Origin: Candidatus Rokuibacteriota bacterium
GTDB taxonomy: Bacteria; Methylomirabilota; Methylomirabilia; Rokubacteriales; CSP1-6
Reading direction: 5' to 3'
Assembly (NCBI GenBank): GCA_016201575.1
Contig: JACQCN010000190.1
Location: 1-7,873, forward strand
Length of the DNA stretch: 7,873 bases
Under the pieces are notes generated by a model, which was not told the origin of the DNA, ran no database searches, and saw only the letters and a program-made list of their open reading frames with translations. The translations under genes were made by a program, and so were the position numbers. This document shows, piece after piece, positions 5,298 through 7,873 of the stretch. Every line of letters begins with the position of its first letter. Within the stretch, counting starts at the first letter, position 1.

Positions 5298-5477
5298 CTC
5301 TGGTACTGCCGGGCGGTCCGGACGGTGGGCGCGGGGCGGGCCGCCACCTTCCTGAACGTCCAGCCCTTCGTGGCGCTCCTGCTGTCGTGGCTGATCCTGG
5401 ACGAGCCCGTCCACGCTTACCACGTCGCCGGAGCCACGCGGGTCATCGCCGGGGCGTGGCTGACGACGCACCGCTGA
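5298..5477 (+). pseudogene. C-terminal remnant of an EamA/DMT-family transporter
   Basis: The frame reads LWYCRAVRTVGAGRAATFLN, then QPFVALLLSWLILDEPVHA, then YHVAGATRVIAGAWLTTHR and a TGA at 5475-5477. This is the characteristic end of the second EamA repeat: the Gly-Ala-x-Arg-Ala-Ala turn, the NxQP motif, a hydrophobic helix ending in L-x-E-P, and a glycine-rich last helix. A full family member has about 300 residues and ten membrane helices; only about the last 60 residues are here. No good start codon or Shine-Dalgarno sequence lies in frame, and the sequence before 5298 does not look like the family. I conclude it is a decayed relic. It ends six bases from the nrdR stop codon, on the opposite strand. 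Confidence 0.7.
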
Positions 5478-5483
5478 GGCGGC

Positions 5484-6014
5484 TCACTTCGCCTTGACCA
5501 GGGGCTTCGGGCGCGGCGCGGGGGACGCCGAGGCGGCCGGCGGCGGCGACTTGGTCTTCTCGCCTTCCTTGAGCAGTCCCTTCACCTCGTCCATGAACTG
5601 GTTGATGTCCTTGAACTGCCGGTAGACGGAGGCGAAGCGCACGTAGGCGACCTGGTCGAGCCGCTGGAGGTGCTCCATGACGAGGTCGCCCAGCTCCAGG
5701 CTCGAGATCTCCTTCTCGGCGCGGTCGTGGAGCCGCGCCTCGATGTCGGCCACGACGTCGTCGACCGCCTGCACGCCCACCGAGCGCTTCTCGCAGGCCT
5801 TCAGGATGGAGCTGCGGAGCTTCTGGCGGTCGAACGGCTCGCGCCGGCCGTCGCGCTTGACGACGTGGGGCAGGACGTCCTCGATGTACTCGTAGCTGGT
5901 GTAGCGGCGGCGGCACTTGAGGCATTCCCGCCGGCGGCGGATGAACTCCCCGTCACGCCCCACCCGCGAGTCGACGACCCGATCCTCGGCATGGCCGCAG
6001 AACGGACATTTCAT
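5484..6014 (-). CDS. nrdR: Transcriptional repressor NrdR
   Basis: ATP/dATP-sensing repressor of ribonucleotide reductase genes. The N-terminal zinc ribbon has CPFC (C3, C6) and CLKC (C31, C34). Residues about 49-139 are the ATP-cone (VVKRDGRREPFDRQKLRSSI, then VAYVRFASVYRQFKDINQF). The 176 residues exceed the usual 150 or so because of a low-complexity Pro/Ala/Ser/Lys tail from about 151. ATG at 6014 opens the standard MKCPFCGH start, and GGGAGG lies six bases upstream. It is last in rpiB-glyA-nrdR, 22 bases after glyA. No ribonucleotide reductase gene lies in this window, so its targets are elsewhere, apart from a possible site at the operon's own promoter. Confidence 0.97.
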   Translation of the reverse strand: MKCPFCGHAEDRVVDSRVGRDGEFIRRRRECLKCRRRYTSYEYIEDVLPHVVKRDGRREPFDRQKLRSSILKACEKRSVGVQAVDDVVADIEARLHDRAEKEISSLELGDLVMEHLQRLDQVAYVRFASVYRQFKDINQFMDEVKGLLKEGEKTKSPPPAASASPAPRPKPLVKAK

Positions 6015-6036
6015 CGGACGCCTCCCGGGACTGCCG

Positions 6037-7283
6037 TCATCGCCGCCGCGCCTCGTAGAGCGGGAAGCGCGCCGTCAGCTCCTGCACGCCGCCCCGCACC
6101 GCCGCCGCCACCGCCGTGTTGTCGATGTCGGTCAGCACGCGATCGATCAGCGCGGCGATGGCCGCCATCTCCGGCTCCTTCATCCCGCGCGTCGTCACCG
6201 CCGGCGTGCCGATCCGGACCCCGCTCGTGACCATCGGGCTCCTGGTCTCGTACGGGATCGTGTTCATGTTCACCGTGATCCAGGCCCGGTCGAGCGCCTC
6301 CTGCGCCTGCTTGCCGGTCAGGCCCCGCGGCGAGAGGTCGACGAGCAGGAGGTGCGTGTCGGTGCCGCCCGAGACGAGCCGCCAGCCGCGGGCGAGCAGG
6401 GCGTCGGCGAGCGCCCGCGCGTTGCCCACCACCTGCCGCTGGTAGGCCCGCCACTCGGGCGTGAGCGCCTCCTTGAAGGCCACCGCCTTGGCCGCGATCA
6501 CGTGCATCAGCGGCCCCCCCTGGACGCCCGGCATCACCGTCTTGTCGAGCGCCGCGGCGTGGGCCTGCCCGCACATCACCATGCCGCCCCGCGGGCCGCG
6601 GAGCGTCTTGTGCGTGGTCGTGGTGACGAAGTCGGCGATGCCGACGGGCGAGGGATGCAGCCCGGCGGCGACGAGGCCGGCCGGGTGCGCGATGTCGGCC
6701 ATGAGCACGGCGCCCACCTCGCGCGCGATCTGCCCGAACGGCACGAAGTCGATCGCGCGCGGGAAGGCGGAGCCGCCGGCGATGACCAGCTTCGGGCGGT
6801 GCCGCCGCGCGAGGTCGCGCACCTCGTCGAGGTCGATGCGCTCCGTGTCCCTCCGCACGCCGTAGGGCACCACGCTGTAGAGCTTGCCCGAGTAGTTCAC
6901 GGGGCTGCCGGCGGTGAGGTGCCCGCCGTGGGAGAGGTTCGGCCCGAGGACCGTGTCCCCGGGCTTCAGCACCGTGAAGTAGACGCCATGTTGGCCTGGG
7001 CGCCCGAGTGGGGCTGGACGTTGGCGTGCTCGGCGCCGAACAGCTCCCGGGCGCGGGCGATGGCCAGCGTCTCGGCCACGTCGACGACCTCGCAGCCGCC
7101 GTAGTAGCGGCGGCCCGGATAGCCCTCCGCGTACTTGTTGGTCATCACCGAGCCCATCGCCTCCAGCACCGCCTCGGAGACGAAGTTCTCCGACGCGATC
7201 AGCTCGAGGTTGCGGTTCTGCCGCTCGGCCTCGGCGCGCAGCGCCTTGGCGATCTCCGGATCGACCTGCTCCAGATGGATCAC
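6037..7283 (-). CDS. glyA: Serine hydroxymethyltransferase GlyA, interrupted by a -1 frameshift
   Basis: PLP enzyme that converts serine and tetrahydrofolate to glycine and 5,10-methylene-THF. The first 100 codons (7283-6984) read normally through [24 protein letters not shown] and [10 protein letters not shown], then hit a stop within a few codons. Adding one G between 6984 and 6983 on the minus strand restores the expected [14 protein letters not shown]. The rest, to 6037, is intact, including the PLP-lysine motif [11 protein letters not shown] (Lys about 226 in the joined protein). The joined length of 415 matches the usual 417 or so. Everything else is conserved, so a missing base in the sequence is more likely than gene loss; a real mutation is possible. 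The GTG start at 7283 overlaps the rpiB stop as GTGA, with GGAAGGA just upstream. Confidence 0.93.
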
Positions 7284-7747
7284 TCGCGTCCTTCCCGGGG
7301 CCGGCGCGCCCGCTCGAGCTCCGCGATCTTCTCGACCCGCCGCGCGTGGCGGCCGCCCGCGAACTCCGTCTCGAGCCAGGTCTTCAGGATCTCGACGGCG
7401 GTCTCGCGCGCGGTGAGGCGGGCGCCGAGGGCGAGGATGTTGGCGTCGTTGTGCTCGCGGCTCATGCGCGCGGTGAAGGTGTCGCCGCAGGCGGCCGCGC
7501 GGATTCCCGGCAGCTTGTTGGCGGTCATCGCCATGCCGATGCCCGTGCCGCACACGAGCACGCCGCGCTCGGCCTTGGCCGCGGCGACCGACTCCGCGAC
7601 CTGGCCGGCGTAATCCGGATAGTCGACGGACTCCGGCGAATGCGTGCCGAAGTCGATCACCTGGTGGCCGTGCTCGATGAGCCAGGCCTTGAGGTCTTCC
7701 TTGAGCGTGAAGCCCGCGTGATCGGCGCCGAGGGCGATGACCGACAT
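7280..7747 (-). CDS. rpiB: Ribose-5-phosphate isomerase B
   Basis: Interconverts ribose 5-phosphate and ribulose 5-phosphate in the non-oxidative pentose phosphate pathway. 155 residues from the ATG at 7747, the usual RpiB length. Motifs: GADHAGF (D9, H10, which bind and open the sugar ring), [11 protein letters not shown] with catalytic Cys66 and the phosphate/oxyanion loop, [15 protein letters not shown] with His99, and GGRHARRV near 131-138. An in-frame upstream start at 7786 would put the predicted promoter inside the gene and add residues no family member has at that point, so the later ATG is chosen. There is no Shine-Dalgarno sequence and the predicted transcription start is only a few bases upstream. 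First gene of rpiB-glyA-nrdR, with a 4-base overlap to glyA; the two supply ribose phosphate and one-carbon units for nucleotide synthesis, next to the nucleotide-reduction regulator. A sugar-phosphate isomerase with another substrate is a less likely alternative. Confidence 0.95.
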   Translation of the reverse strand: MSVIALGADHAGFTLKEDLKAWLIEHGHQVIDFGTHSPESVDYPDYAGQVAESVAAAKAERGVLVCGTGIGMAMTANKLPGIRAAACGDTFTARMSREHNDANILALGARLTARETAVEILKTWLETEFAGGRHARRVEKIAELERARRPREGRE

Positions 7748-7750
7748 ACG

Positions 7751-7771
7751 CGCTACACCATACATGTAGCG
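7751..7771. promoter_or_regulatory. Inverted repeat over the rpiB -10 (possible operator)
   Basis: CGCTACA (7751-7757) and TGTAGCG (7765-7771) are perfect inverted arms separated by seven bases, overlapping the predicted -10 and transcription start. Within it ACACCATACAT (7755-7765) matches 9 of 11 positions of the first part of the NrdR box consensus as I recall it (acaCwAtATaTwGtgt). The full 16-base match is only about 10, and no convincing second box lies one operon-typical spacing upstream. Regulation by NrdR is therefore speculative; binding by some regulator is plausible. Confidence 0.4.
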
Positions 7772-7786
7772 GCTTTCCGGTGTCAA
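7757..7786 (-). promoter_or_regulatory. Predicted promoter of rpiB-glyA-nrdR
   Basis: On the minus strand, TTGACA (7786-7781), an 18-base spacer, then TATGGT (7762-7757). Transcription would start near 7750, a few bases before the ATG at 7747, giving an almost leaderless mRNA. Confidence 0.55.
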
Positions 7787-7808
7787 GCTGCCAACATCTA
7801 GTATTTAC

Positions 7809-7873
7809 TCGGAGGGGGGCTCCCGCCCCCCCTTCCGAACCTCCCCCCTTCGGATTGCGCCGGCCAAGCCGGC
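7809..7873 (-). repeat. Dispersed palindromic repeat, copy 2
   Basis: Read on the minus strand it has the same parts in the same order as 3010-3076: GCCGGC, three variable bases, GCCGGCGCAATCCG, GGGGGGAGG, a G-run and CCCCCTCCGA. The second hairpin has a small bulge here. It runs into the end of the window, so it may be incomplete. It lies upstream of the rpiB promoter. The clustered G-runs on the minus strand could also form a G-quadruplex. Confidence 0.65.

Noticed and set aside
6966..6990. Programmed frameshift in glyA
   Set aside because: No slippery heptamer, stimulatory hairpin or Shine-Dalgarno sequence was noticed at the junction, and SHMT is not known to use frameshifting. A missing base explains it more simply.
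1..7873. CRISPR array, tRNA or rRNA genes, defence system
   Set aside because: No regularly spaced direct repeats, cloverleaf or rRNA-like stretch, and no gene of a known defence family was seen on either strand.

Overview
The window is about 70% GC, tightly packed and bacterial. No 16S gene or other taxonomic marker is present. The gene set, the GC content and the σ70-like promoters of the type TTGACA-N16-18-(C)TAGC(A/G)T would suit a GC-rich uncultured lineage such as Rokubacteria/Methylomirabilota or a deltaproteobacterium. That placement is inference only. Both ends of the window lie inside repeat-like sequence, so it may be a whole contig that stopped at repeats.

Layout. (1) 1-215: a short element bounded by near-perfect inverted repeats, with no gene; its right end supplies the stop codon of rimI. 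(2) 212-1343, minus strand: tsaB and rimI, an overlapping pair for tRNA t6A synthesis and protein N-terminal acetylation. (3) 1353-1400: two divergent promoters sharing one -35 element. (4) 1412-2972, plus strand: an exported protein with two AMIN-like domains, then an orotate-phosphoribosyltransferase-like protein with a C-terminal CxxC. (5) 2973-3081: convergent intergenic gap with two hairpins; this is copy 1 of a dispersed repeat whose second copy ends the window. (6) 3082-4899, minus strand: a 605-residue cobalamin-binding radical SAM protein with a long unassigned C-terminal region. (7) 4900-5297: divergent promoters and a micro-ORF for a 12-residue lysine-rich peptide, with a near-ideal promoter, a very strong Shine-Dalgarno sequence and two GC-rich hairpins behind it. 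(8) 5298-5477: the start-less C-terminal remnant of an EamA/DMT transporter. (9) 5484-7747, minus strand: rpiB-glyA-nrdR operon; glyA carries a one-base frameshift. (10) 7748-7873: the operon promoter with an inverted repeat over its -10, then repeat copy 2.

Functionally the window is mostly housekeeping: tRNA modification and acetylation, pentose phosphate, one-carbon metabolism and ribonucleotide reductase control. The parts hardest to explain are the lysine-rich micro-gene, the two repeat families, the radical SAM protein of unknown substrate, and the near-leaderless arrangement suggested for three promoters.
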